Position numbers and translations under genes: made by a program
From: Mycoplasma sp. CAG:472
GTDB lineage: Bacteria; Bacillota_I; Bacilli_A; RF39; UBA660
Assembly: GCA_000437315.1 (NCBI GenBank)
Contig: FR899412.1
Span: 1-48,111, forward strand
Direction: 5' to 3'
DNA: 48,111 bases
Part shown: one piece after another, positions 32,878 to 40,247 of the stretch
Layout of the letters: the number at the start of each line of letters is the position of its first letter
How positions within the stretch are numbered: position 1 is the first letter of the stretch
The notes under the pieces: model-generated
Told to the model about the DNA's origin: nothing
Database searches by the model: none
Seen by the model: the letters and a program-made list of their open reading frames with translations, nothing else

Positions 32878-33717
32878 TTGGCTTTTAAAAAACTATTTAT
32901 AGATAACTATGATTTATTATTTTATGTAGTGATGAAAACATTAAATAGTTTAAATTTACCTATGAATAGTGATATCACTGTTTTAGATAATTTAGTTAGT
33001 GATAAAGTAACTTTAAAGAAAAAAGAAACTGATTTACTTTATGAAACTAGTGATTATTTAATAAATATCGAAGGAAATAGTGAATACTCAAATGCCGTAA
33101 ATGTAAAAAATATGTCATATGTTTTGGCACTACTTTTAAGACAGTTAAAACCTGGTGAAAATAATAAAATTAAAAAGGTTTTACAAATAAACATAAATAA
33201 TGAAAATCCTTTGAATAATGGTGAATTTATGGGAGTATCTTTATTTACAGATGTCTTAAGTGGAAAAGTAAGATATGAGGATGCTATAGTCGTAGATTAT
33301 AATCTTGAATATCTGAATAAAATGACATATAATGAAATTGCAAGTTTACAAGATGATGATATAAAGAAAATATTTTATGCATTTACTCGGGATAACAATG
33401 ATAAATATTATGATTTATATAATAATAATGAACTTGGACAAGAGTTATTAAGGAGAATGGAAAAAATGATGGAAAATATCGATAGTATATTTTATTATGA
33501 TAAGGTAGAATTTGCTAAAACTGTAGGCGAGGAAATTGGTTTTAACAAAGGACAATCTATTGGTTTTAGTAAAGGAAAGTCTATTGGCTTTAATAATGGC
33601 AAAAATGAAACAATTAAAAGTCTAATCAAAAACAATATGCCAGAGGAAGATATAATAAAATTCGTTCAAATATCCAAAGAAGAATTGGATAAAATAAAAA
33701 AGAGTATGAATAAATAA
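32878..33717 (+). CDS. Rpn/PD-(D/E)XK nuclease family protein, start codon uncertain
   Basis: 279 residues from a TTG, but the frame is open from 32818 and the better N-terminus begins at an ATA at 32830, six bases after AAAGGA (K-K-F-D-K-L-Y-S-K-S-G-F-I-R-D before L-A-F-K-K-L-F). That ATA is probably a mutated ATG. F-K-K-L-F, E-T-S-D-Y-L-I-N-I-E-G-N and the C-terminal G-F-N-K-G-Q-S-I-G-F repeats are typical of PDDEXK_2/Rpn proteins, which act in DNA recombination or are of unknown role and are often mobile. It sits between cotE and rpsP with its own promoter and terminator. Confidence 0.75.
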   Translation: MAFKKLFIDNYDLLFYVVMKTLNSLNLPMNSDITVLDNLVSDKVTLKKKETDLLYETSDYLINIEGNSEYSNAVNVKNMSYVLALLLRQLKPGENNKIKKVLQININNENPLNNGEFMGVSLFTDVLSGKVRYEDAIVVDYNLEYLNKMTYNEIASLQDDDIKKIFYAFTRDNNDKYYDLYNNNELGQELLRRMEKMMENIDSIFYYDKVEFAKTVGEEIGFNKGQSIGFSKGKSIGFNNGKNETIKSLIKNNMPEEDIIKFVQISKEELDKIKKSMNK

Positions 33718-33738
33718 AATAAAGTTCATACTCTTTTC
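33698..33738 (+). terminator. Terminator after the nuclease gene
   Basis: Perfect 13-bp stem AAAAGAGTATGAA / TTCATACTCTTTT, loop of 14. The stem lies in the last codons and the stop is in the loop; the A and T runs may let it work both ways. Confidence 0.75.
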
Positions 33739-33767
33739 TTTAACTAAATAGTGTCAACAAAAAAAGG

Positions 33768-33796
33768 TTGACAGTTAAAAATAAGTATGCTATATT
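33768..33796 (+). promoter_or_regulatory. Promoter of rpsP-khpA
   Basis: TTGACA (33768-33773), 17-base spacer, TATATT (33791-33796), TGc extension. Confidence 0.8.
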
Positions 33797-33822
33797 AATA
33801 ATGTAATTGAAAGGAGAAAATT

Positions 33823-34116
33823 ATGGCAGTTAAATTAAGATTAAAAAGAATGGGTTCTAAACAAAAACCATTTTATCGTATTGTAGCAGCTGACTCTCGT
33901 AGTCCAAGAGATGGTAGATTTATTGAAACAGTAGGTACTTATAATCCAATTAAAGGAAAAGAAGTAGTTACAGTTGATGAAGAAAAAGCTTTATCTTGGC
34001 TTTCTAAAGGAGCTATACCTACAGATACAGTAAGAAGTATATTATCTAATCAAGGGATTATGAAAAAATATGCTGAAAGTAAAAATGCTTCAAAGAAGAG
34101 CGTTAAAAAGGATTAA
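33823..34116 (+). CDS. rpsP: 30S ribosomal protein S16
   Basis: 97 residues. V-K-L-R-L-K-R-M-G-S-K-Q-K-P-F-Y-R-I-V-A-A-D-S-R split in the family's way, G-R-F-I-E-x-V-G-T-Y-N-P and A-L-x-W-L-S-x-G-A-x-P-T-D-T-V. S16 is an early assembly protein of the 30S subunit. Two bases before khpA, as in many Firmicutes; rimM and trmD do not follow here. Confidence 0.97.
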   Translation: MAVKLRLKRMGSKQKPFYRIVAADSRSPRDGRFIETVGTYNPIKGKEVVTVDEEKALSWLSKGAIPTDTVRSILSNQGIMKKYAESKNASKKSVKKD

Positions 34117-34118
34117 TT

Positions 34119-34364
34119 ATGGATATAAAAGAATATACTTCATTTTTAGTTAAAAGTATAGTAAAAAATCCAGATATGGTAAAAGTTGAAATGTTTGAAA
34201 CTGAAGGCGAAGATCCAATAATTGAAATAATTGTTCATCATGATGATTTTGGAGCAGTTATTGGTAAAGGTGGTAAAATAGCAACTTCACTTAGAACTGT
34301 TATTCAAGCTTATGCTTTTTTACATAAAATGCCAAAAGTTAAAGTAAATATTGATTCTTTTTAA
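34119..34364 (+). CDS. khpA: KH-domain RNA-binding protein KhpA (YlqC)
   Basis: 81 residues: a single KH domain with the G-A-V-I-G-K-G-G-K-I loop near 49-58. Pairs with KhpB in Firmicutes to bind RNAs linked to cell division and elongation. rpsP-khpA is a conserved pair. No separate ribosome site beyond coupling to rpsP. Confidence 0.93.
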   Translation: MDIKEYTSFLVKSIVKNPDMVKVEMFETEGEDPIIEIIVHHDDFGAVIGKGGKIATSLRTVIQAYAFLHKMPKVKVNIDSF

Positions 34365-34370
34365 AAAAAT

Positions 34371-34396
34371 AAAAACTGCTTTTTTGCAGTTTTTTT
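34371..34396. terminator. Bidirectional terminator between khpA and the minus-strand genes
   Basis: AAAAACTGC / GCAGTTTTT with a 6-base loop, A and T runs on either side. Confidence 0.8.
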
Positions 34397-34610
34397 AGTT
34401 TCTATGTTTTTCATTAAATATAGTAAATGCATCATTTAATTCATCATAGGATAATTCTATAAGTTCATCATTGTTTCCTAATTTAAATATTTTAAATAGG
34501 GAAGTATCTTCTTCATTACCATAATAAATGTATGTGTTATTATTATGAGTAATTGTTTCTATTTCAAAATAAGTTTTACCATCAAATTCCATTGTATTTA
34601 ATTCTATCAT
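34395..34610 (-). CDS. Small acidic protein, DUF1292-like
   Basis: 71 residues: F-D-G-K-T-Y-F-E-I-E-T-I then Y-I-Y-Y-G-N-E-E-D-T-S-L-F-K-I and an acidic helix. This shape resembles DUF1292 proteins of Firmicutes, which have unknown function. GGAGAT precedes its ATG. Third gene on the minus strand after sigK, 10 bases from the gene before it. Confidence 0.6.
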   Translation of the reverse strand: MIELNTMEFDGKTYFEIETITHNNNTYIYYGNEEDTSLFKIFKLGNNDELIELSYDELNDAFTIFNEKHRN

Positions 34611-34620
34611 TTTTATCTCC

Positions 34621-35442
34621 TTACCTTGTATAATTTAAACCTTCATAGTCAAGTACAAAACCTAACTTATCAGAAAGAGTAGTTGAAGTTACACTGATAT
34701 TTGGTATAGTATGAGTTGGAACAATTGAGGAAATACATATTGTTGCTTCTTCATCTGTATAACCATTTGATATAAGCATATCCTTTAAAGCATTATAACT
34801 ATCATTAGTTATTTCACTATATTCTGGATTAGGTTTTCCATAAAGTTCATTATAATCATTTAATGCTACCATTGTCTTTCCTGCATCAATATCATTTTTT
34901 ATATAGCAGTGATATGAATTTAGCATTTCATTTGTATCATGAGATATTTTTTGGAAGTTAGTAATATATTTTACACCAACAGCACTTATTGTAGTCATCG
35001 TTGCAATTACAGTTCCAATAGCAATACGTTTTAGATTTTTTTCTCTTTTGCGAATATTTCTTATTTTTTCTCGTCTTTTTTCAAGCTCTTTTTCTTTTTG
35101 ATTGTTTTTTTGTCTTTCAATTCTATCACTTACTTCACGTATCATTCTATCAAGTTCATCTTTTCTTATCTCACTTCTTGGAGATATACCTCTTTTTACA
35201 TCTTGACTATGTTTATTAACTATTTCTGTAAATACATCAAGTACACTGTCTTGACTCATAATTGAGGATGTTTCTTTTATATCACTAACATTTTGAATAA
35301 CACCATCAGTTATTTGAACTCTTTGACTTTTATTTACAATTCCTATTGTACCTGTTGGGGCAGCGTAACCACTCATCAAAGCACTAACTTCATCTTTACT
35401 TAATATTTTTCCAGTTTTAACATAATAAAAAATTGTTTCCAT
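34621..35442 (-). CDS. Single-pass membrane protein next to sigK, unknown
   Basis: 273 residues. The N-terminal 95 residues include a region with K-I-L-S-K-D-E-V-S-A-L-M-S-G-Y; a highly charged coiled-coil follows (about 95-145, many Glu/Arg/Lys), then one membrane helix near 150-170 and a roughly 100-residue C-terminal domain with two Cys. The C-terminus is probably outside, or in a spore the intermembrane space. It lies 52 bases downstream of sigK, with its own sigma-A promoter in the gap. No family recognised. Confidence 0.65.
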   Translation of the reverse strand: METIFYYVKTGKILSKDEVSALMSGYAAPTGTIGIVNKSQRVQITDGVIQNVSDIKETSSIMSQDSVLDVFTEIVNKHSQDVKRGISPRSEIRKDELDRMIREVSDRIERQKNNQKEKELEKRREKIRNIRKREKNLKRIAIGTVIATMTTISAVGVKYITNFQKISHDTNEMLNSYHCYIKNDIDAGKTMVALNDYNELYGKPNPEYSEITNDSYNALKDMLISNGYTDEEATICISSIVPTHTIPNISVTSTTLSDKLGFVLDYEGLNYTR

Positions 35443-35464
35443 ATCCTTATCTCCTACTATAAAA

Positions 35465-35493
35465 ATTATATCATTAATGATGTGCTAAATCAA
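35465..35493 (-). promoter_or_regulatory. Promoter of the membrane protein next to sigK
   Basis: On the minus strand TTGATT (35488-35493), 17-base spacer, TATAAT (35465-35470), TGa extension. Confidence 0.7.
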
Positions 35494-36192
35494 TTACAAA
35501 GTTTTCTTATTTTTAATAAATTCTTTTAAAATTTTGGTAAGAGCTCTTTTTTCAATTCTTGATACATAACTTCTTGATATTTTCAATTCTTTTGCAATAC
35601 CTTTTTGGGTCATTTCTTTTTGATTATTAAGTCCATATCTTTTAACAATAATTTCTTTTTCTCGAGGCGAAAGCATTTGCAAGTATTTTTTAAGTTCATT
35701 AATGTTATCTTTTTTAGTAAGATAATCAATTAAATCCAAATCTTTTTGAATTAATACATCAATTAAATTTACATCATTTCCTTCTTTATCATAACCAATA
35801 GAATCCTCAAGATAAACATCATTATTACTTTTTTTATTTGCTCTAAAATGCATTAATATTTCATTTTGGATACATCGTGCAGCATATGTAGTAATTTTAG
35901 TTTTTTTATTATTTTTATAGGTATCTATTCCTTTGATTAAACCAATTGTTCCAATAGATATTAAATCATCAGTCATATCATTATTATTATTTGTATATTT
36001 TTTTACAATATGAGCTACAAGTCTTAAATTATGCTCTATAAGTTTATTACGAGCAGAAGTATTTCCTTCGAGCATAAGTTTAACATATTTATCTTCTTCT
36101 TCAGGGGTAAGTGGTTCTAAAAAAACATTATTTGAATAACTTCCTGTAAAAAATAGTAATCCTTTTACAAGATTAATTAAATTAAAAAACAT
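35494..36192 (-). CDS. sigK: Sporulation sigma factor K (pro-sigma-K)
   Basis: 232 residues, uninterrupted. It matches Bacillus sigma-K closely: N-K-L-I-E-H-N-L-R-L-V-A-H-I-V-K-K, D-L-I-S-I-G-T-I-G-L-I-K-G-I, T-Y-A-A-R-C-I-Q-N-E-I-L-M-H, S-I-G-Y-D-K-E-G-N-D, and E-L-K-I-S-R-S-Y-V-S-R-I-E-K-R-A-L. The first 20 residues are hydrophobic, like the pro-sequence removed by SpoIVFB, followed by S-Y-S-N-N and the E-P-L-T-P-E-E-E motif. Sigma-K drives late mother-cell genes such as coat genes. There is no skin-type insertion. Sigma-E is the alternative but fits less well. Confidence 0.9.
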   Translation of the reverse strand: MFFNLINLVKGLLFFTGSYSNNVFLEPLTPEEEDKYVKLMLEGNTSARNKLIEHNLRLVAHIVKKYTNNNNDMTDDLISIGTIGLIKGIDTYKNNKKTKITTYAARCIQNEILMHFRANKKSNNDVYLEDSIGYDKEGNDVNLIDVLIQKDLDLIDYLTKKDNINELKKYLQMLSPREKEIIVKRYGLNNQKEMTQKGIAKELKISRSYVSRIEKRALTKILKEFIKNKKTL

Positions 36193-36225
36193 ATTTCACT
36201 TCCTACTTAAATATATTTATGATAA

Positions 36226-36253
36226 ACTATAGATATGAAAAAAAGATTTACAA
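36226..36253 (-). promoter_or_regulatory. Possible promoter of sigK
   Basis: Minus strand TTGTAA (36248-36253), 16-base spacer, TATAGT (36226-36231). The -35 lies within the divergent gene. A developmental promoter cannot be excluded. Confidence 0.4.
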
Positions 36254-36543
36254 TGATTGATGAAAATTTTATTTGTGAAAACTGTGGTAAAGTAGTAAAA
36301 AAACTAGGATATAGTGCAAGAGATCACTGCCCATATTGCCTATATAGTAAACATGTAGATATATTTCCTGGTGATAGAGAAAATACTTGTAAAGGACTTT
36401 TAAAACCTATTGGGATTGAAAACTTTAAGGATACTTATAAAATTATTTATAAATGTCAAACTTGCATGCAGTTACATAAAAATATTGTTGCCATAGATGA
36501 TGATTTTGATAAAATAATTGAACTTTCTAAAAATATTTTATAG
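36235..36543 (+). CDS. RNHCP-domain zinc-binding protein
   Basis: 102 residues. F-I-C-E-N-C-G-K-V, the A-R-D-H-C-P-Y-C-L-Y-S-K-H-V-D segment and a later K-C-Q-T-C-M-Q-L-H-K-N match the RNHCP family (PF12647): four CxxC/HCxxC zinc ligands plus R-N/D-H-C-P, the name-giving motif (Asp in place of Asn here). The function is unknown; RNA binding has been guessed. It lacks a clear ribosome site and may be nearly leaderless. Divergent from sigK. Confidence 0.82.
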   Translation: MKKRFTMIDENFICENCGKVVKKLGYSARDHCPYCLYSKHVDIFPGDRENTCKGLLKPIGIENFKDTYKIIYKCQTCMQLHKNIVAIDDDFDKIIELSKNIL

Positions 36544-36586
36544 TATTTTTTAAATCTTTATGATATATTTTTAGTAGGAGGATTAG

Positions 36587-37189
36587 ATGAATAGAGTAGA
36601 GATTAAAAATTTTGCAAAGGAAAAACTTTCAGGTAATTTAGGTAGTATTTGGAAAATACTTATAATTGCTTTAGGAATATCTTTAGCATCTACATGTGTA
36701 CTTAGTATTTTATTTAATAAAATGGATGCTGACTTTTTAGATTCTTTATTAGGAATTTTAATGATGCCACTTGGAATTGGTACAACAGCATTTTTTATAA
36801 GTTTAATTGAAAATGAAAATTTTGAAGCAAAAGATTTATTCAAATATTATCATGACTTTGTTAAAGTTATAGGCGTAACTATTTTAATGGGTTTAATTGT
36901 AATGCTTGGTTATATTTGTTTCATTATTCCTGGAATAATACTTACATTATCTTATAGTTTAGTACCAATAATTTTAATTAAAAAACCTGAACTTGGCATT
37001 GTTGAAACACTTAAATATTCAAGAGAAAAAATGCAAGGTCATAAATTAGATGCTTTTGTATTAGGACTTTCATTTATTGGTTGGGCAATACTTGGAACAC
37101 TTACAGTTGGTATTTTATATATTTGGTTATTTCCATATATGCAACTTACATTTACTAAATTTTATTTAAATATTTTAGGGGAGGAGTAA
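36587..37189 (+). CDS. DUF975 family integral membrane protein
   Basis: 200 residues with about five membrane helices. L-S-G-N-L-G-S-I-W-K near the start, G-I-G-T-T-A-F-F-I-S, I-P-G-I-I-L-T-L-S-Y-S-L-V-P and L-K-Y-S-R-E-K-M-Q-G-H-K fit DUF975 (PF06161), an uncharacterised Firmicute membrane family. GTAGGAGG precedes the ATG. Confidence 0.8.
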   Translation: MNRVEIKNFAKEKLSGNLGSIWKILIIALGISLASTCVLSILFNKMDADFLDSLLGILMMPLGIGTTAFFISLIENENFEAKDLFKYYHDFVKVIGVTILMGLIVMLGYICFIIPGIILTLSYSLVPIILIKKPELGIVETLKYSREKMQGHKLDAFVLGLSFIGWAILGTLTVGILYIWLFPYMQLTFTKFYLNILGEE

Positions 37190-37200
37190 TTCCTCTTTTT
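37181..37200. terminator. Terminator between convergent genes
   Basis: GAGGA / TCCTC, 5-base loop containing the DUF975 gene stop, T5 tail. Confidence 0.55.
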
Positions 37201-38578
37201 AAATGACTTTTTTTATTTCTTCAATAAATATTGAAGGATTATTTTTTGGTACCATTAGATAAGTTTTAAACTTGCATCTTGTAATGGCTACGAAGAAAAC
37301 TCTTCTTTCTTCGGCAAAAGGGTAGTCATCCTCTTTCGAAGATACATAAGATAAAATATTATGATTTTCAATTTTATTTGGAAGGCCATAAGTTGAGTTT
37401 GATACATTTAAAAGAATTACGAAGTCCTCTTCGAGTCCTTTAGCGGAATGAATAGTTAGATATTTATATTCTTTATTATTATATTTTAAAATGCCATTAT
37501 TATATTCAAAATCTTTATCAATATATTCATATATATCTTTTTGATTTCTTCCTAAAATAAGAATCTTTTTATCTGATAATTTATTAAGTAAATTCTTGAA
37601 TTTTTTCTTAGCATTTAAATAATATATAATTTCTAAAGGTTTATTAATATGAGTAAATCCATGCATACTTTTATCAAGTTGAAAAGGATTTTTATTAATA
37701 AAACTAGCACTTATATCAATAAGTTCTTGACTAAAACGATAAGTATTAACAAGTTTTAACTCTTTTAAATTATTAATATATTTATGAAGATTTAAAAAGA
37801 TAAATAAATCACATCCTGAAAAATGATAAATACTTTGAGCATCATCACCGACAGCAGTTAAAATTGCTCCAGTATTATCAATTATTGTTTTAGCAAGATT
37901 AAATCTAATTAATGAAGTATCTTGAAATTCATCTATTATAATATATTTAAAATATTTATAATTATATTTTATATTTAATATTTTAGTGGCAATAATTATT
38001 AAATCATCAAAATCTAGACTACTTGTTGAATTTTTTTCTTCTTCATAAAGATAAAAGATATCAAGAATTATTTTAAGTAAATATTTATCTTGATAATCTT
38101 TAACTATATTATTTAAACTATCAATATCGTGGTTATTAGTTTTGAATAAATTAATAAATGTTTTAATTAACTTTTTAAATGAAATATATTCATTTTTACC
38201 TTTATCAAGTTCTGGAATATTTAAATATCTACATAGTTTAGATTTATTTTTAATTGTCATAAGATATTCCTCGATAATATAGTCAAGTAAAGTATCACAG
38301 CATATTTGATAATTAATTTTATTATATTTTAAAATATCAATTGCTAGTCTATGAAAAGTAGTTATAAAGATATCACTTCCTAGTTTTTTCTTTAGATCAT
38401 CAACACTTTTATTTGTAAATGATATTAAAAGTATTTCACTTTCATTAGTGCCATTTGCTATTAAGGTTTTTACTTTTTCACAGATAGTTGTACTTTTACC
38501 ACTTCCAGGTCCTGCGATAACAAGACAGTGTCCAGTTTCATTTACAACTTTCATTTGGTATTCATCAAGTTTAGACAT
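37199..38578 (-). CDS. Small UvrD/Rep-type ATP-dependent helicase
   Basis: 459 residues against about 700 for UvrD. Motifs: Q motif L-D-E-Y-Q, Walker A G-P-G-S-G-K-S-T (23-30), T-F-H-R-L-A (Ia/Ib), D-E-F-Q-D-T (II) near 215, V-G-D-D-A-Q-S-I-Y (III), T-Y-R-F (IV), H-S-A-K-G-L-E (V) and V-A-I-T-R (VI). All superfamily I motifs are present, so it is probably active; the 2B and C-terminal regions are short. It likely acts in DNA repair or replication-conflict processing. Own promoter, single gene. Confidence 0.88.
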   Translation of the reverse strand: MSKLDEYQMKVVNETGHCLVIAGPGSGKSTTICEKVKTLIANGTNESEILLISFTNKSVDDLKKKLGSDIFITTFHRLAIDILKYNKINYQICCDTLLDYIIEEYLMTIKNKSKLCRYLNIPELDKGKNEYISFKKLIKTFINLFKTNNHDIDSLNNIVKDYQDKYLLKIILDIFYLYEEEKNSTSSLDFDDLIIIATKILNIKYNYKYFKYIIIDEFQDTSLIRFNLAKTIIDNTGAILTAVGDDAQSIYHFSGCDLFIFLNLHKYINNLKELKLVNTYRFSQELIDISASFINKNPFQLDKSMHGFTHINKPLEIIYYLNAKKKFKNLLNKLSDKKILILGRNQKDIYEYIDKDFEYNNGILKYNNKEYKYLTIHSAKGLEEDFVILLNVSNSTYGLPNKIENHNILSYVSSKEDDYPFAEERRVFFVAITRCKFKTYLMVPKNNPSIFIEEIKKVI

Positions 38579-38612
38579 AAGGTTCCTTTCCTCATATCAT
38601 ACGTCCAAAAAG

Positions 38613-38641
38613 ATATTATCAAAATTTTAGATAGATGTAAA
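38613..38641 (-). promoter_or_regulatory. Promoter of the helicase gene
   Basis: Minus strand TTTACA (38636-38641), 17-base spacer, TAATAT (38613-38618), TGa extension. Confidence 0.65.
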
Positions 38642-38664
38642 GAGTTTAATGAATGTTTATTTTA

Positions 38665-38694
38665 ACAAAAAAATGCAAGTGAAACCTCTTGCAT
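38665..38694 (-). terminator. Minus-strand terminator downstream of the small peptide gene
   Basis: ATGCAAG / CTTGCAT with an 8-base loop; read on the minus strand it is followed by T7. It would end a transcript coming from the 39.0 kb promoter. Confidence 0.65.
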
Positions 38695-38723
38695 AAATAT
38701 ATGAATAAATGTTATATTATAAG

Positions 38724-38764
38724 TAGGTGAACGTGAAGGAAGTTCGCGTTACCTAACTTTTTTT
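38724..38764 (+). terminator. Strong plus-strand hairpin, also the left arm of an imperfect inverted repeat
   Basis: Stem of 13-14 pairs (38724-38737 with 38743-38755; one bulge, one G-U) around loop GGAAG, then T7 on the plus strand. A TTGCAT (38689-38694)/TATATT (38713-38718) pair upstream could make a very short RNA ending here. The same motif recurs inverted at 38987-39015. Confidence 0.6.
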
Positions 38765-38783
38765 AGAAATTAGAAAACGCTAT

Positions 38784-38933
38784 TCATGTAAGCAAAGCTA
38801 TAATAAACGCTTTAATGAGCTCATATAACTTTACTAAAACTTGAACGGCGTTTTCTATTTTATCTAGGTTGTAAAAACAAATCAGAAATAGTATGCATAA
38901 AAACTCGAATTTAATTATCTTATCTTTAGACAT
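38784..38933 (-). CDS. 49-residue hydrophobic peptide (possible type I toxin-like peptide)
   Basis: ATG at 38933 (minus) lies nine bases after GGAAGGAGG, the strongest site in the region. The peptide starts M-S-K-D-K-I-I-K, has a hydrophobic segment F-L-C-I-L-F-L-I-C-F-Y (11-21), a polar helix and a second hydrophobic end (K-A-F-I-I-A-L-L-T). A promoter (39022-39049), an 80-base leader and a minus-strand terminator complete a transcription unit. Size and layout resemble membrane toxins of type I toxin-antitoxin loci, and leader and 3' region are complementary, but no known toxin family was recognised. Confidence 0.5.
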   Translation of the reverse strand: MSKDKIIKFEFLCILFLICFYNLDKIENAVQVLVKLYELIKAFIIALLT

Positions 38934-38986
38934 AAGCATCATCCTCCTTCCAGAATTTTTGATTTATTTCAAACCCCCTGAAAATT

Positions 38987-39015
38987 GGTGGCAACGCCAG
39001 TTCCTGCACGTTCGA
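38987..39015 (-). repeat. Right arm of imperfect inverted repeat around the small peptide gene
   Basis: AACGC, TTCCT and CACGTTC blocks (plus strand) match the reverse complement of 38725-38755 in order and nearly in spacing. On the minus strand this is the 5' leader of the peptide mRNA and the partner is its 3' untranslated region. Confidence 0.6.
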
Positions 39016-39021
39016 GTAGTT

Positions 39022-39049
39022 ATTATACATATAAAATTTATGATTGCAA
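39022..39049 (-). promoter_or_regulatory. Promoter of the small peptide gene
   Basis: Minus strand TTGCAA (39044-39049), 16-base spacer, TATAAT (39022-39027). Confidence 0.6.
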
Positions 39050-39152
39050 GACCTTCGACAAAACATGTCAAAATAAGACATAAATTTGTTAATACTATTG
39101 TAAAGTAAATTAATTTTTGTTTATTTAACTATTAAAAAATAGTATACTTAAT

Positions 39153-39590
39153 ATGGTGGTAAAATTGAAAAAGGTAAAAAAAGTAGTTGGAGTTGCTTTT
39201 ATAGAAGATGGTAAACTTTTAATAGTAAGAAGTGTAAGAAGTAGTAAAAGTAATACATGGACTTTAGTTGGCGGTGGTGTAGAAGAGGGTGAAAGTGAAG
39301 TTGAAGCTGCGATTAGAGAAGTAAAAGAGGAGTTTCATAATGGCTTTACTATTAGTGAAGAAGATTTAAAACCACTTATGTGTTTTAAAGAAAGCGCCGC
39401 AAGTGATCCAGAACTCGATATTATTATGACTATGTTTATATGTAAAAAGAAAATGGATAAAGTCTATTTTACAAATGAAGAAATTATAGGCTATCATTTT
39501 TATAAAATAGGGGAGACAAAATATAATTTATCTTCGGCTATTAGGGATCATTTTATACCTTTTGCTGTGTCCGAAGGACTATTATTTTAA
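39153..39590 (+). CDS. Nudix hydrolase
   Basis: 145 residues. The Nudix box G-G-V-E-E-G-E-S-E-V-E-A-A-I-R-E-V-K-E-E matches G-x5-E-x7-R-E-x2-E-E near 41-60. Nudix enzymes cleave nucleoside diphosphates linked to another group; the substrate is unknown. A TATACT at 39143-39148 implies a transcript start close to the annotated ATG, so the TTG at 39168 (after GGTGG) may be the true start, giving 140 residues. Confidence 0.85.
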   Translation: MVVKLKKVKKVVGVAFIEDGKLLIVRSVRSSKSNTWTLVGGGVEEGESEVEAAIREVKEEFHNGFTISEEDLKPLMCFKESAASDPELDIIMTMFICKKKMDKVYFTNEEIIGYHFYKIGETKYNLSSAIRDHFIPFAVSEGLLF

Positions 39591-39628
39591 AAAAAATACA
39601 AAAAATTTAAAAAATGATTAATTTTTGC

Positions 39629-39657
39629 TTGCATGTGCAGATATTATATAGTATAAT
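39629..39657 (+). promoter_or_regulatory. Promoter of the tRNA pair
   Basis: TTGCAT (39629-39634), 17-base spacer, TATAAT (39652-39657). Confidence 0.75.
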
Positions 39658-39685
39658 TTTATTTGTCAGCAAGATAAAGGTTAAT

Positions 39686-39762
39686 GGGAGATTAGCTCAG
39701 TTGGTTAGAGCATCTGCCTTACAAGCAGGGGGTCATAGGTTCGAGTCCTATATCTCCCACCA
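39686..39762 (+). tRNA. tRNA-Val (anticodon TAC)
   Basis: Acceptor stem GGGAGAT / ATCTCCC, D arm AGCTCAGTTGGTTAGAGC, anticodon stem CTGCC-TTACAA-GCAG with TAC, T arm with GGTTCGAGTCC, discriminator A and encoded CCA. 77 bases including CCA. Confidence 0.97.
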
Positions 39763-39767
39763 TTAAT

Positions 39768-39843
39768 GCCGACATAGCGTAACTGGTAGCGCAACTGACT
39801 TGTAATCAGTAGGTTGGGGGTTCGACTCCCTCTGTCGGCACCA
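39768..39843 (+). tRNA. tRNA-Thr (anticodon TGT)
   Basis: Acceptor stem GCCGACA / TGTCGGC, anticodon arm ACTGA-CTTGTAA-TCAGT with TGT, T arm GGGGGTTCGACTCCC, discriminator A and encoded CCA. Five bases after tRNA-Val, so co-transcribed. Confidence 0.97.
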
Positions 39844-39858
39844 TTGAATAAATAAAAG

Positions 39859-39882
39859 TCCTATATATTTAGGATTTTTTTT
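39859..39882 (+). terminator. Terminator of the tRNA operon
   Basis: TCCTA / TAGGA, 6-base loop, T8. Confidence 0.65.
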
Positions 39883-39980
39883 ATATTTTTATTTCCAAAA
39901 ATTATGGTAGTTTCCATTGCTTTCATGTATTTCGTGGTAATTTTCAATTATAAATATTTGGTAGTCTCTGCTGATGCTTT

Positions 39981-40247
39981 CTAATTTATATTTTCTAAAT
40001 GTCCATATTTGTTAACTGTAATAAAGTAATTGCTATGTCCAATTGTTTTTGATATGTGATATAATTTCCAACCATCAGCCATCATAAGTGCTACATAGGT
40101 ATGCCTTAAATCATATAATCTTGTTTTGGATACATTTGCAAGCTCACAGTATTTATAAAATGCTTTTCTCAAAGAAACATCAGAATATAGTCTATTTGTA
40201 TTATAACTATAAAATATTAAATCGTTAATATTGATTTGTTTTTTTAC
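39981..40247 (-). pseudogene. C-terminal remnant of a tyrosine recombinase (integrase)
   Basis: About 88 codons open after an in-frame TAA at 40248-40250. L-Y-D-L-R-H-T-Y carries the second catalytic Arg, I-G-H-S the His, and N-K-Y-G-H-L the Tyr nucleophile, but the N-terminal DNA-binding domains and first Arg are missing. It lies just downstream of tRNA-Thr on the opposite strand, the usual place of an integrase of a tRNA-targeted element, so it is likely a scar of a lost element. Confidence 0.75.

Noticed and set aside
38893..39108. Plus-strand 71-codon frame in the gap before the Nudix gene
   Set aside because: No ribosome site or promoter on that strand; the minus strand offers a much better small gene with promoter, GGAGG and terminator.
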